This document shows positions 44,399-53,847 of a DNA stretch of 64,000 nt, piece after piece. Below the pieces are notes generated by a model. It had not been told where the DNA came from, searched no databases, and was given only the letters and a program-made list of their open reading frames with translations. This DNA is from UKL13-2 sp044229235 (GTDB lineage: Bacteria; Pseudomonadota; Gammaproteobacteria; Burkholderiales; Usitatibacteraceae). The stretch's first letter is position 1. Each line of letters begins with the position of its first letter. Position numbers and translations under genes: made by a program. The stretch is from positions 24,975-88,974 of the forward strand of contig JBGATH010000015.1 in NCBI GenBank assembly GCA_044229235.1. Direction: 5' to 3'.

Positions 44399-45778
44399 AT
44401 GACGCCCAAGCACACCCACGCCTTTGCCGGTTTTGCCCTCGCCGCACTCTGCGTTACGTCAGCGGCCGACGGCCACGCCGCCACGCCAAAACCCGATGCC
44501 GACATCCAGAAAATCGTCAAGGAGATCTCGGCCAGGCGCATCGAAGCCACCATTCGCAAGCTGGTGAGTTTTGAAACGCGCAATTCATTGTCGGATACGA
44601 CCAGCGACAGCAAAGGCATCGGCGCGGCGCGGCGCTGGATCAAATCCGAACTGGAACGTTGCAGCGCCGCGAGTGGCGGGCGCCTCAAGGTTGAATTCGA
44701 CGAGCATCTCGCGCCGGTGAGTGCCCGCGTCCCGCAGCCGACGCCCATGGTCAATGTGGTAGCAACGCTCGCCGGAGAGCAGGCCGAGAGCCGTGATCGT
44801 GTTTACGTGGTCAGCGGGCATTACGACTCGATGCGCGGCACGCCGACCGACCCGGATGGATTTGCCCCCGGCGCAAACGACGACGCTTCGGGCACGGCAG
44901 CCGTGATCGAGATGGCCTGCGTGATGTCGAAGTACAAATTCAAGGCCACGCTGATTTTCATGACGGTCGCGGGTGAAGAGCAGGGCCTGCTCGGCGCGAC
45001 CTTTTTTGCCAAGGCGGCAAAAGCAAAAGGCATGAACATCGCCGGCATGATCACCAATGACATCATCGGCAATACCCGCGGTTCCAACGGCGTGGTGGAA
45101 CGCAGGAAGGTGCGCCTGTTCGCCGAGGGCGTGCCACCACTGAAGGAGATGCCCGACGAGATCCTGCAACTCATCCGTACCGGAGGCGAAAACGACTCGG
45201 CGCCCCGCCAGCTGGGCCGCTTCATCAAACAGGCAGGAGAGCGCTACGTGCCGGGCATGAAAGTGGAGCTGATCTACCGCCGCGACCGCTACTTGCGCGG
45301 CGGCGACCACTTTCCGTTTCTCGATGCCGGCTATCCTGCGGTGCGCATGACCGAGTACATCGAGGACTTCCGCCATCAGCACCAGAATGTGCGCGAGGAA
45401 AACGGCGTGAAGTACGGCGACCTGCCCGAGTTTGTCGATTTCGCCTATGCGGCCGATGTGGCCCGCATCAACGCCGCCGCACTCGCCTCGCTCGCCAACA
45501 GTCCGTCGGCACCACAGGACGTACAGATGGAAAACCTGTTTCACGAGCACAACACCACGTTCCGCTGGAAAGCCAATCCGGAACCGGATGTGGTCGGCTA
45601 TCGCGTGCTGTGGCGTGACACCACGGCGCCGTTCTGGCAACACGCCGAGGACTTCCCGAATGTGACGCGCGCCACCGTCATCGGCACGTCGAAGGACAAT
45701 GTTGTGTTTGGCTTGCAGGCCCTCGACAAGGCGGGCAATGCCAGCGTCGCGACCTTTCCAAAACCATTTCGCCGGTAG
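44399..45778 (+). CDS. secreted M28 family zinc peptidase
   Basis: 459 aa from the ATG at 44399 (MTPKHTHAFAGFALAAL), with a signal peptide cleaved near GHA (residue 27). The catalytic domain carries the M28 zinc ligands: VSGHYDSMRGT near residue 138, the bridging Asp in GANDDASGTAAVIE, AGEEQGLLG, and the late His in GGDHFPFLDAGYPAV. The C-terminal 90 residues look like a fibronectin type III-like module (FRWKANPEPDVVGYRVLWRD, LQALDKAGNAS). It is likely an aminopeptidase acting outside the cytoplasm. Confidence 0.9.
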   Translation: MTPKHTHAFAGFALAALCVTSAADGHAATPKPDADIQKIVKEISARRIEATIRKLVSFETRNSLSDTTSDSKGIGAARRWIKSELERCSAASGGRLKVEFDEHLAPVSARVPQPTPMVNVVATLAGEQAESRDRVYVVSGHYDSMRGTPTDPDGFAPGANDDASGTAAVIEMACVMSKYKFKATLIFMTVAGEEQGLLGATFFAKAAKAKGMNIAGMITNDIIGNTRGSNGVVERRKVRLFAEGVPPLKEMPDEILQLIRTGGENDSAPRQLGRFIKQAGERYVPGMKVELIYRRDRYLRGGDHFPFLDAGYPAVRMTEYIEDFRHQHQNVREENGVKYGDLPEFVDFAYAADVARINAAALASLANSPSAPQDVQMENLFHEHNTTFRWKANPEPDVVGYRVLWRDTTAPFWQHAEDFPNVTRATVIGTSKDNVVFGLQALDKAGNASVATFPKPFRR

Positions 45779-45962
45779 CCACTGTGGGCCTGCGTCAAGT
45801 TTGAATCGCACACACCGGGACTAGCGGCACGGACCGGTTCCACGGGCGTCGAGAAGCCATCCAGCGTTGAGCCGACGCAGTTACCTTTCGGTCGCCTGTT
45901 GATCAAAGCGCCGCGCGAATTCGCGGCGGTGAATGCACCCTGATTGGCCACATCGCGTTCGT

Positions 45963-46214
45963 TCAGGTTTCGTCAATGTCGTCCGCCGAGCTTGCAGCGG
46001 GTCCGCCCGCGTCCGCGCGGAACTCAAGAATGTCGCCGGGCTGGCAATTCAGCCGCGCGCAAATGTTCTCCAGCGTCGAAAAGCGGATGCCTTTCACCTT
46101 GCCCGATTTCAGCAGAGACAGGTTCTGCTCGGTGATGCCGACAAATGCCGCGAGCTCCTTGGACTTCATCTTGTGACGCGCGAGCATCACATCGAGATTG
46201 ACGATGATGGCCAC
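45963..46214 (-). CDS. HTH XRE/YozG-like transcriptional regulator
   Basis: 83 aa. A Cro/C1-type helix-turn-helix (about residues 8-60: VMLARHKMKSKELAAFVGIT, then LSLLKSGKVKGIRFSTLENI) with an Asp-rich tail. It follows the DUF2975 gene with a one-base overlap. Such pairs are widespread: the small regulator and the DUF2975 membrane protein are co-expressed, and the regulator probably acts on the pair's own promoter. Confidence 0.85.
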   Translation of the reverse strand: MAIIVNLDVMLARHKMKSKELAAFVGITEQNLSLLKSGKVKGIRFSTLENICARLNCQPGDILEFRADAGGPAASSADDIDET

Positions 46215-46771
46215 TAGACGAACCCCCGATTTTCTTCGGCCAGCCGGCGGCCCTCATCCATCATGTGCGCGATCAGGTAGAACAACGCGCACATCAGCAA
46301 TACCGCCATGTCATCGCTGGACAGGTTCACCAGCGGCCGCAGTTCGGCATGACCCAGCACGTGTACATAAGCCGCAACGCGCGCATGCATCGCGAGCAGT
46401 GACAACAGTTTCGCCAGCAGCAGGAAGCCCGAAAAGGCGCGCAGGCTGCCGACGGTTTCGCGTTCGAAATAATCGCCCCGCTCGAAGCCGCGCAGCATCC
46501 GGTTCAATCGGTAAAACGCCCAGGACAGCGCGGCGAGGTAGGGAAGGCTGATCGCGCCGATCAGCAACCGGTCCGCCGCGCCCAGTTCCGCCAAGGCATT
46601 GGCGGGCAAGCCGGCCAGATGGATGCGCGGGATCAGGCCGTGCGCGCCGCTGTGCAAGGAAGGGAAAAGCCAGGTGACGAGGTAGATGCCGATTACGCCC
46701 AGCACGAACAAGGCACTTCCCAGACGGATGGCCCGGCACAGGCGACGAACTGCGGGTGAGGTTTCATTCAT
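46214..46771 (-). CDS. DUF2975 membrane protein
   Basis: 185 aa with four hydrophobic segments (about 15-35, 70-92, 112-132 and 152-170) and the DUF2975 landmark YRLNRMLRGFERGDYFERETV near residue 91. The function is unknown. It is upstream of the HTH gene with a one-base overlap. The gap before it is AT-rich and includes the inverted repeat TTCAT-CTTAC-ATGAA, a possible operator for the HTH partner. Confidence 0.85.
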   Translation of the reverse strand: MNETSPAVRRLCRAIRLGSALFVLGVIGIYLVTWLFPSLHSGAHGLIPRIHLAGLPANALAELGAADRLLIGAISLPYLAALSWAFYRLNRMLRGFERGDYFERETVGSLRAFSGFLLLAKLLSLLAMHARVAAYVHVLGHAELRPLVNLSSDDMAVLLMCALFYLIAHMMDEGRRLAEENRGFV

Positions 46772-46951
46772 GGCTGTCTTTCCATAATTTATTATTGTTT
46801 TACGATAAGTTATTCATGTAAGATGAACATATTACCCGTTCGGAGCCGGAAGTAAACCTTTGTCGACCTGCGCATCAATCGTCGATGAACCTCGCGGCCG
46901 GCAGCGACCAGGGTCCCATACATACCAATCCACTTACTCGCGGAGTCCGGC

Positions 46952-47488
46952 GTGAAAATCATCCCACTTGTCCTCGCATTTTTCGCGCTATCGGCCCAGG
47001 CGCTGCGACCGCTCCCTGTTTACGCCACCTCACTACCCATTCAGGTCGCCGATTTGCGCAGCTTCTTCCACGGGGAACCGCCACCCGTCCCCAAGGCACC
47101 GCCCCCCAGGCAACTGGCCGTCATCACATTCGCGCCCGGCGTCGTGCCGGATGCGCAGATCGAGGCATTTTTCCGCGCCATGGCGGAAGCGATCAAGGCG
47201 CGCGAAGGCAAACCCATGTTGTCGCGCCTGTCCGACCAATACAACGTCGATGACCTGCCCAGCGGTCGCAAGGCCGGCGAGTTCTTCGTGCAGGCGATGG
47301 AACGCATCGCCGGACCCGCTGCCATCGCCGTACAGTCCATCGAGACCAATGGCCCGGTACGCAATGCACGCGTCGAACTGCGCTATGCCGATTCGCCCGG
47401 CAAGTCCAAGCTGTTTCGCTTTGATGCGGCCGGCCGTTTGCTGTGGTCTGACCTGTTCCGGCTGCAGGTCCAACAGGCGGGAGGCTGA
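46952..47488 (+). CDS. secreted protein of unknown function upstream of an ABC exporter
   Basis: 178 aa with a signal peptide (MKIIPLVLAFFALSAQAL, cleavage near residue 18-26) and no lipobox. A Pro-rich stretch (about 43-52) leads into a domain that is not recognised (LAVITFAPGVVPDAQIEAFF near residue 55, and a beta-rich end SKLFRFDAAGRLLWSDLFRL). It is 2 bases before the ABC ATPase gene, so it should be the periplasmic partner of that exporter. Confidence 0.7.
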   Translation: MKIIPLVLAFFALSAQALRPLPVYATSLPIQVADLRSFFHGEPPPVPKAPPPRQLAVITFAPGVVPDAQIEAFFRAMAEAIKAREGKPMLSRLSDQYNVDDLPSGRKAGEFFVQAMERIAGPAAIAVQSIETNGPVRNARVELRYADSPGKSKLFRFDAAGRLLWSDLFRLQVQQAGG

Positions 47489-47490
47489 TC

Positions 47491-48231
47491 ATGACCATGC
47501 CCTCGCTTGTCACGGCCTCCGCGCCGCCCGCTGAGCCCCTGATCTCGCTCACCGCGGTCGACAAAACTTACGTGACGCGCGGCGCGCAGACTTGCCACGC
47601 GGTCACGCAACTCACGCTGCAGGTTGGCAAGGGTGAATACGTTGCGGTTCTGGGCAAGTCCGGGAGCGGCAAATCGACCCTGCTGAACCTGATTGCCGGC
47701 CTCGATCGCGCCAGCGGCGGCAAAGTACGCGTCGCCGGCACTTCGCTGGAAGGCATGAGTGAAAGCCGCATGGCTGCCTGGCGCGGCCGCCACATCGGCG
47801 TGGTATTCCAGTTCTTCCAGCTGCTGCCGACGCTGACCACGGCGGAAAACATCATCCTGGCGATTGAACTGGTGGGCGGCTTCCCGTCCAACGAACGCCG
47901 CGAACGCGCGCTGCATCTGCTGCAGCAGGTCGGCCTGGCGGACCAGGCGGACAAACTGCCGTCGACCTTGTCGGGCGGACAGCAGCAACGTGCGGCAATC
48001 GCCCGCGCGCTCGCCAATGATCCTCCCATCATTCTGGCCGACGAACCGACCGGCAACCTCGATACCGGGACTGCCGCAGAAATCAACACGCTCTTCCAGC
48101 GACTGGCAGCCGAGGGCAAGACACTGTTTGTCGTCACCCATGACGCCAGCCTCGCCGGCACCGCGCACCGCGTGATTGAGCTTCGCGATGGCGCAATCAT
48201 CGCGGATCGCTACCAGCGGGTGGCGGCATGA
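47491..48231 (+). CDS. ABC transporter ATP-binding protein (MacB/LolD type)
   Basis: 246 aa. Walker A LGKSGSGKSTLLNLI near residue 53, Q-loop VFQFFQLLPTLTTAENI, signature LSGGQQQRAAIARAL near 156, Walker B PIILADEPTGNLDTGT and the H-loop VVTHDASLA. The LolD/MacB subgroup works with FtsX-like permeases that move substrates out of the inner membrane by mechanotransmission. Its stop overlaps the permease start as ATGA. Confidence 0.93.
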   Translation: MTMPSLVTASAPPAEPLISLTAVDKTYVTRGAQTCHAVTQLTLQVGKGEYVAVLGKSGSGKSTLLNLIAGLDRASGGKVRVAGTSLEGMSESRMAAWRGRHIGVVFQFFQLLPTLTTAENIILAIELVGGFPSNERRERALHLLQQVGLADQADKLPSTLSGGQQQRAAIARALANDPPIILADEPTGNLDTGTAAEINTLFQRLAAEGKTLFVVTHDASLAGTAHRVIELRDGAIIADRYQRVAA

Positions 48232-50615
48232 ACATGCGCTGGCGCAAGGTGCGCGGCGACCTGCGCGCGCATGGCAGGCAGTTTGTCGCGATCCTGCTGG
48301 TGTTGATCGCCGGCATGTCGGTGGTGGTCGCGGCACTCAATGCCCGGGCCGTCCTGGAGCGCGAAATCGCCACCAGCTATGCAGCGGCCGAGTCACCCGA
48401 TCTGGCACTGTGGTTTGACCGCATGACACCAGAGTTGCTCAACCTGGTCGCCGGGCAGGAGGGCGTGCGCGCGGCTGAAGCCAGGCGCGGTGCCACCACC
48501 CGCATTGCCGCCAAGGATGGCACCTGGTTATTGCTGCGATTGACCGTCATCAGCGACTTCGCCGCACAGCGATTGGGCAAGGTCCATCTTCATGCGGGCA
48601 CATGGCCGCCGGCTGGTGACGTCGTGCTGCTGGAGCAGTCTGCCGCCACGCTGATCGATACAACAATGGGCAAAGCCCTGGGCATCCGCACACCCACCGG
48701 CGAAACCGCTGCGGTGCCGTTCGGCGGCTTCGTGCACGACCCGGCCATCGCCCCGAGCACCCAGGAGCGCATGATCTATGCCTATGTGACGCCCGCCACT
48801 GCAGCGCAGCTTGGGCAAAGCGCGGACCTCGACCAGCTGCTGGTGAAGATGGATTATCGCGGCACCAGCGCAGACGCGGCCGACCTCGCCGCCCGCCTGC
48901 AGGCGGTATTGGGCAAGGCAGGCACACCCGCGACCCGCACCGACGTGCTGCCCAATTCCCACCCGCACGCCCTGCTCATGAATGCCATGCTGCGTGTGCT
49001 CGGCGTACTGTCGGTGATGATGATCGCCTGCAGCATCGCCGTTTCCGGCTACATGGTCTCCGGCTGGATGCGGCGCGAGGTACGGCAGGTCGGCATCATG
49101 AAAACACTGGGTGCCGGCACGATGCAGATTGCACGGCAGTACCTTGCTCTGCTGGCGCCACTGGTGCTGCTGGCCGCCGCGGTCGCGCTGCCACTCGGGT
49201 TTGCACTGGGTCTCGCCCTCATCGATTATTACCAGGTTTCGCTGAACATCGACATCGCCAATCGTGGCATTACATCCAGCCTGCTGTGGCAGGAAGTGTT
49301 GGTGGCTGTGTGTGTGCCGCTGCTGGCGGTCGCGATTCCGGTGGTACGCGCGGCGCGCATGACCGCGCATGCCGCGGTTCACGACACGGGCATCGTCGCG
49401 CTCCCCGCTGGCAGCCGGCTGGCGGCCTACCTCATCCGCCTGCCGGGGCGCGTGCGCTGGGCGCTGGCAATGCGCAACAGCTGGCGGCGCCCCTGGCGCC
49501 TGATGGTCATGCTGCTGGGCCTGACAGCGGGCGGTGCGTTGCTGCTGCTGACGCACAGCAACTACGAAAGCCTGATGCGCGTGATCGATCGCAGCCTGGC
49601 CGACCAGGGACACGACATCGAGGTACAACTGCAGCGACCGGCTACCGCACAAGCCATTGAAGCGGTGGCACGCGCGACACCCGGTGTCGTGGCGGCCGAA
49701 GCCTGGCGGCGTGCCGGCGTGACATTGGCAACGGCGGCTTCGGCCGCTTCTGCCAGCGCCCAAATGCGCCGCATCGCGCTGACCGGTTTTCCCGAAGACT
49801 CCCGGCTGTTCCACCTGCCGGTGGTGCAAGGGCGCAAGCCCGCGCGCGATTCAACAATGGAAATCGTGGTGACGCGCGCGCTGCAGGACGCGATTCCCGC
49901 GCTGCAATCCGGTGCCCAGACCACGCTGCAATTTCGCGACCGGCAATCGCCGGTGCGCATTGTCGGCGTGGTCGAGGAGATCAGTGCGCCGGTGATGTAC
50001 GCCAACTTCAGTACCATTGACGCGCTGACCGGCCAGGGCGACGCTTCCACGGTGCTGCGCGTGAAGGTCGCCGGGGTGGCCGGGGTCCCTGGAGACCAGA
50101 TCGAACTGGTCGCCAACGCGCTCGATCGGGCGTTTCTCGCTGCCCGTATGGCACCGGCGCAGGTCTTCACGCGCAACATGTTGCGCGATTCCCTGGACGA
50201 ACACTTCCGGGTGGTGGGAGACGTGATCCGCATGGTGGCGCTGGCTGCCGCCCTGATCGGCGCCATCATGCTGGCCGCAACCACGGCGCTGAACGTAATG
50301 GAACGTGATCGTGAAATCGGCATCCTGCGCACACTGGGCGCCTCGCCGCGGCACATTGCCAGTCTGTTCTGGATGGAGGCCGCCTCGGTCACCCTGCTCG
50401 GTTTGCTGCTCGCGATCGCCGTGTCGATTCCGCTGACACTGGCCATGTTGCATGCCGCGGAAACGCGCTTGCTGCACGTGGCCGTGCCCATGCGCTTTTC
50501 GCTGCAGGGGCTCGTCATCCTGCTCGGCGGCGCACTGGTGGTGCTGTTCACCATCCTGGCGACGGTGCGGCGGTCATTGCGACAGTCGGTCCGGGAGTCG
50601 CTGGCCTACGAATGA
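48228..50615 (+). CDS. FtsX-like ABC transporter permease, duplicated-domain type
   Basis: 795 aa. An N-terminal membrane segment (about 17-38), a periplasmic MacB-PCD-like domain, a first FtsX block of three segments (about 255-385: SVMMIACSIAVSGYMVSGWM and following), a segment near 428-446, a second periplasmic domain, and a second FtsX block (about 670-785) with MERDREIGILRTLGASPRHI. This double arrangement is seen in large lipid or lipoprotein-related permeases. With the ATPase and the secreted protein it makes a three-gene export unit of unknown cargo. Confidence 0.9.
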   Translation: MNMRWRKVRGDLRAHGRQFVAILLVLIAGMSVVVAALNARAVLEREIATSYAAAESPDLALWFDRMTPELLNLVAGQEGVRAAEARRGATTRIAAKDGTWLLLRLTVISDFAAQRLGKVHLHAGTWPPAGDVVLLEQSAATLIDTTMGKALGIRTPTGETAAVPFGGFVHDPAIAPSTQERMIYAYVTPATAAQLGQSADLDQLLVKMDYRGTSADAADLAARLQAVLGKAGTPATRTDVLPNSHPHALLMNAMLRVLGVLSVMMIACSIAVSGYMVSGWMRREVRQVGIMKTLGAGTMQIARQYLALLAPLVLLAAAVALPLGFALGLALIDYYQVSLNIDIANRGITSSLLWQEVLVAVCVPLLAVAIPVVRAARMTAHAAVHDTGIVALPAGSRLAAYLIRLPGRVRWALAMRNSWRRPWRLMVMLLGLTAGGALLLLTHSNYESLMRVIDRSLADQGHDIEVQLQRPATAQAIEAVARATPGVVAAEAWRRAGVTLATAASAASASAQMRRIALTGFPEDSRLFHLPVVQGRKPARDSTMEIVVTRALQDAIPALQSGAQTTLQFRDRQSPVRIVGVVEEISAPVMYANFSTIDALTGQGDASTVLRVKVAGVAGVPGDQIELVANALDRAFLAARMAPAQVFTRNMLRDSLDEHFRVVGDVIRMVALAAALIGAIMLAATTALNVMERDREIGILRTLGASPRHIASLFWMEAASVTLLGLLLAIAVSIPLTLAMLHAAETRLLHVAVPMRFSLQGLVILLGGALVVLFTILATVRRSLRQSVRESLAYE

Positions 50616-50645
50616 CGCCGCCGGCCGGCCGGCGCGGACCATCGA

Positions 50646-50970
50646 ATCAGTTGGAAGTGCACCGATAAGCCGGATTCTGTTACGGCACTTGCGTGCTATG
50701 ACGGTCATTCCTCTGGGACGCCCGTTACCGTGCGCCTCAAGCACCCTACCCGCAGGCTCCGCGGGACACACATCAACGCCTGCCTATTTGGGTTTGCTCC
50801 AGGTAGAGATTGCCCGTTTCACCCTGCCCAAGTTGCCCTGGACAGACTCGTCTCTGTTGCTCTGATCCTCACCTCACGGTGGATGGGCGTTACCCACTAC
50901 CCTGCCCTGTGGAGTCCGGACTTTCCTCTATGCAACGAATGCACAGCGACCGTCTGGCGCACTTCCGCCT
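50646..50970 (-). ncRNA. rnpB: RNase P RNA, bacterial type A
   Basis: The minus strand holds the universal RNase P RNA cores: GAGGAAAGTCCGGACTCC near the 5' end (about 50920) and ACAGAATCCGGCTTATCGGT near the 3' end (about 50660-50682). The ends pair as P1: GGAAGTGC (50959-50966 complement) with GCACTTCC (50653-50660 complement). The length of about 320 bases fits a proteobacterial type A RNA. It is the catalytic subunit that trims tRNA 5' leaders. It is convergent with the ABC permease and downstream of the DUF3025 gene. Exact ends are estimates. Confidence 0.95.
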
Positions 50971-50987
50971 GGATTATCGCACGCGGC

Positions 50988-51806
50988 CTACGGTCGACCT
51001 TGTTTCCCTTGCTTGCGGCCCGGCCGAAAGTAGTCCGCATTCTCGTAAAAGGCCGGCTGCTCGTTGCGCGCATCCCAATGAGGTACTCCCAGCAGCGGCA
51101 ACGGTGCGAGCGTGCCGGAATTCGCCAGATTGGCGTCGTCGCGCAACCAATTGGCAGCGGCGACATCGAGCGAACTGGAAGCGGCAATGTTGAGCAGGAT
51201 CGCCTTGCCGGTCATGCCGATGAATGGCCGCATCGCCTTCTCCATCAGCCCATGGCCGACAAGAACAAATCGCATCTTCGTTTCCACGTGCGCACGCCGA
51301 TCAACAAACAGCTCGCGCCAGCGAAATTGCCGGATCAGCTCCAGCAGCGAATCGTCCTCGCTCGCCACCAGAACACCACTTTCATCAACCATCGTCAGGA
51401 CGTCGCGCGGCACCGATCGTGATTTGGCCTCGTCTGGTCCACGGATGCGCAGCAACTCGGCATGCCGCGCGTTGATGGTCGCCTTCATCGTCGGAAAGCT
51501 CAGCCACTGCAGCGCGTTGAACAGGTCGTGCCAGTTTTCACGGGTGGGCACTTCCCCGGTCGCGGCAATATGGGTTTCGTAATGCATTGCCGACAGGGAT
51601 GAAGCCGGTGGCGGCACAAAGCGAATCAGGTCCCCGCGCGCGTTGCATGTCTGCGCTGATGCCGCGAGCGCATTGAGGCGGGCCAGCGACGGCCAGCATT
51701 CGTCATTCAGTTGTTGCAGCCATTGGCGCACGCCATCAAAACAGGCGCCAGACAGCGCGTCCGCCGCCTCGCGCCAATCGGCGACCGGTTTCGCCACCCG
51801 CAGCAC
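50988..51806 (-). CDS. DUF3025 family protein
   Basis: 272 aa. The family pattern is seen in RFVPPPASSLSAMHYETHI near residue 62, REN-W-HDLFNALQWLSFPTMK near 93, DESGVLVASEDDSLLELI near 144 and the HGLMEKAMRPFIGMTGKAI block near 190. The function is unknown; it is common next to pyrC or rnpB in betaproteobacteria. It starts directly after the pyrC stop. Confidence 0.85.
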   Translation of the reverse strand: MLRVAKPVADWREAADALSGACFDGVRQWLQQLNDECWPSLARLNALAASAQTCNARGDLIRFVPPPASSLSAMHYETHIAATGEVPTRENWHDLFNALQWLSFPTMKATINARHAELLRIRGPDEAKSRSVPRDVLTMVDESGVLVASEDDSLLELIRQFRWRELFVDRRAHVETKMRFVLVGHGLMEKAMRPFIGMTGKAILLNIAASSSLDVAAANWLRDDANLANSGTLAPLPLLGVPHWDARNEQPAFYENADYFRPGRKQGKQGRP

Positions 51807-52838
51807 TCAGGCCATGCGCCAGGACATCGACTCGCCGGCCATGAGCGGCACCAGGCCGGACTCGGTGAACGGCACCTCTTCAGGCACCGTCCAGTTCTGG
51901 CGCCGCAGCGTCACGGTGCCGCTGTTGCGCGGCAGGCGGTAAAAGTCGGGGCCGTGAAAGCTCGCAAACGCTTCCAGCTTTTCGAGGCTGCCGGCCTGAT
52001 CGAAGGCCTCGGCGTACAACTCCAGGGCATGCAGTGCCGAATAGCAGCCGGCCGCACCGCAGCAGCTTTCCTTGGCGTTGCGGGTGTGCGGGGCGCTGTC
52101 GGTGCCGAGGAAAAATTTCGGATTGCCACTGGTCGCAGCCCGCACCAGCGCCACGCGATGATCTTCACGTTTGAGGATCGGCAGGCAGTAGTAATGCGGC
52201 CGCACGCCACCCTTGAAAATCGCATTGCGGCTGAACAGCAAGTGCTGCGGCGTAATGGTGGCGGCGAGGTTGTCGCCGGCCTGCTCGACAAAGGCCGCCG
52301 CCTCCCGGGTGGTGATGTGTTCCAGCACGATGCGCAGTTTCGGAAACCGCCTGGCAAGCCGCACCAGGTGGCGCTCGATGAAGACCCTTTCGCGATCAAA
52401 CACATCCACCTCGTCGCCGGTAACCTCGCCATGCAGCAGCAGCGGCATACCGGCCTGCTGCATCACCTCGAACACGGCGTCGCACTTGCCGATGTCGGTC
52501 ACACCGGAATCGGAATTGGTGGTGGCGCCGGCCGGGTAGTACTTCACGGCCTTGACTACCCCGCTGTCGAATGCCGCGCGCACCTCATCCGGCGAAGTGT
52601 TGTCGGTGAGGTACAGGGTCATGAGCGGTTCAAAACTCACGCCTGTCGGAATGGCCGCAATGATCCGTTCGCGGTAGGCAACGGCATCGGCCAGCAGTCG
52701 CACCGGCGGCTTGAGATTAGGCATGATGATGGCACGGGCAAACTGGCGCGCCGTATGCGGCAGCACCGCCTTCAGGGCATCGCCGTCGCGCACGTGCAGA
52801 TGCCAGTCATCCGGCCGGGTGATTGTGATTTCGTTCAT
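51807..52838 (-). CDS. pyrC: dihydroorotase PyrC
   Basis: 343 aa from the ATG at 52838; a longer frame to 52898 adds residues unlike the family. Type II dihydroorotase: N-terminal RPDDWHLHVRDG with the HxH zinc motif (His14, His16), the carboxylated Lys in VKAVKYYPAGAT near residue 99, LLHGEV, LEHITT, and FLGTDSAPH near 248. It closes the pyrimidine ring from carbamoyl aspartate. It abuts the DUF3025 gene. Confidence 0.96.
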   Translation of the reverse strand: MNEITITRPDDWHLHVRDGDALKAVLPHTARQFARAIIMPNLKPPVRLLADAVAYRERIIAAIPTGVSFEPLMTLYLTDNTSPDEVRAAFDSGVVKAVKYYPAGATTNSDSGVTDIGKCDAVFEVMQQAGMPLLLHGEVTGDEVDVFDRERVFIERHLVRLARRFPKLRIVLEHITTREAAAFVEQAGDNLAATITPQHLLFSRNAIFKGGVRPHYYCLPILKREDHRVALVRAATSGNPKFFLGTDSAPHTRNAKESCCGAAGCYSALHALELYAEAFDQAGSLEKLEAFASFHGPDFYRLPRNSGTVTLRRQNWTVPEEVPFTESGLVPLMAGESMSWRMA

Positions 52839-52910
52839 GCCGACATTATAGGGAGCAGGCGAACGGGGAAAGTAGCGAGGCGCTGCGCAACTCGGCAAGG
52901 CGTCCCGTTC

Positions 52911-53819
52911 TTACTCCTCGCTCCCACCACTTTCCCCCCCGCCCTTGATCGCCAGCGCCATCTCATACACCTTGTTCTTCTTCTCGCCGGTTAGTTTTAC
53001 GGCCAGGGCAACTGCCTGCTTCAGCGACAATTCCTCGCACAGGATTGCCAAGGTCCGCTCCAGTGCTTGTTCCTGGGCCGTTTTGCCTTCGGAAGCCGCG
53101 CCAGTGCTGGTGTTTGGCAGTATCAGCACGAATTCGCCGCGGCGGTGATTGTCATCCGCTTCGAGCCAGGCCGGTGCTTCAGCCAGCTTCAGCCGCACGA
53201 TCGACTCAAACTTCTTGGTGAGCTCGCGGCAGATAACGATGTCCTGGCCATCGCCGAATACGCTGCGCATCGCGGCGATGCTCTCGACGACGCGATGCGG
53301 CGATTCGTAGAAAACCAGCGGCATGGCCGTATCGCCATAGCGCTCGCGCAGGCGTTCCAGCGCACGAACGCGATCGCCGGCACCGGCCGGCAAAAATCCG
53401 TGAAAGGCGAATCCGTGCTCGCCCTCGCCGCTCGCCGAGAGCGCCGTCACCAGTGCCGACGCCCCGGGAACGGGAATGACGCGAATGCCCGCATGCAGGA
53501 CGGCCGCCACCACCTTTGCGCCCGGATCCGATACCGCCGGCGTGCCTGCATCGGTCACCAGCGCCACGCTCTGGCCTTGCTGCAACAGGTTGACGATGCC
53601 GGCTGCGGCATTGCGCTCATTATGTTCATGGACCGCGATGGTGCGGGTGGCGATAGCGAAATGCGACAGCAGGCCGCGGGTGACACGCGTGTCCTCGGCG
53701 GCGATCACGTCCACATTCCGCAGGGTGTCGAGCGCGCGCGTGGTAATGTCGCCGAGGTTCCCGATGGGAGTGGCGACCACATATAATGCACACTCCAACG
53801 TGGCTTCATGCCGGGACAT
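52911..53819 (-). CDS. rsmI: 16S rRNA (cytidine(1402)-2'-O)-methyltransferase RsmI
   Basis: 302 aa. SAM-dependent tetrapyrrole-methylase-like fold: LYVVATPIGNLGDITTRALD near residue 12, AEDTRVTRGLLSHF near 40, VALVTDAGTPAVSDPGAKVV near 85 and VFYESPHRVVESI near 167. It 2'-O-methylates C1402, the same nucleotide that RsmH N4-methylates. It is divergent from the lpoA-like gene across 28 bases, the usual arrangement in proteobacteria. Confidence 0.95.
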   Translation of the reverse strand: MSRHEATLECALYVVATPIGNLGDITTRALDTLRNVDVIAAEDTRVTRGLLSHFAIATRTIAVHEHNERNAAAGIVNLLQQGQSVALVTDAGTPAVSDPGAKVVAAVLHAGIRVIPVPGASALVTALSASGEGEHGFAFHGFLPAGAGDRVRALERLRERYGDTAMPLVFYESPHRVVESIAAMRSVFGDGQDIVICRELTKKFESIVRLKLAEAPAWLEADDNHRRGEFVLILPNTSTGAASEGKTAQEQALERTLAILCEELSLKQAVALAVKLTGEKKNKVYEMALAIKGGGESGGSEE

Positions 53820-53847
53820 CGCGATTCACTTTTCCTGTAGCGCCATC

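Noticed and set aside
44131..44754. 207-codon minus-strand frame across the dcw/M28 gap
   Set aside because: It overlaps the M28 peptidase start and has no motif or ribosome-binding site.
50730..51422. Plus-strand frame across rnpB
   Set aside because: The region is explained by RNase P RNA on the minus strand and by the DUF3025 gene.
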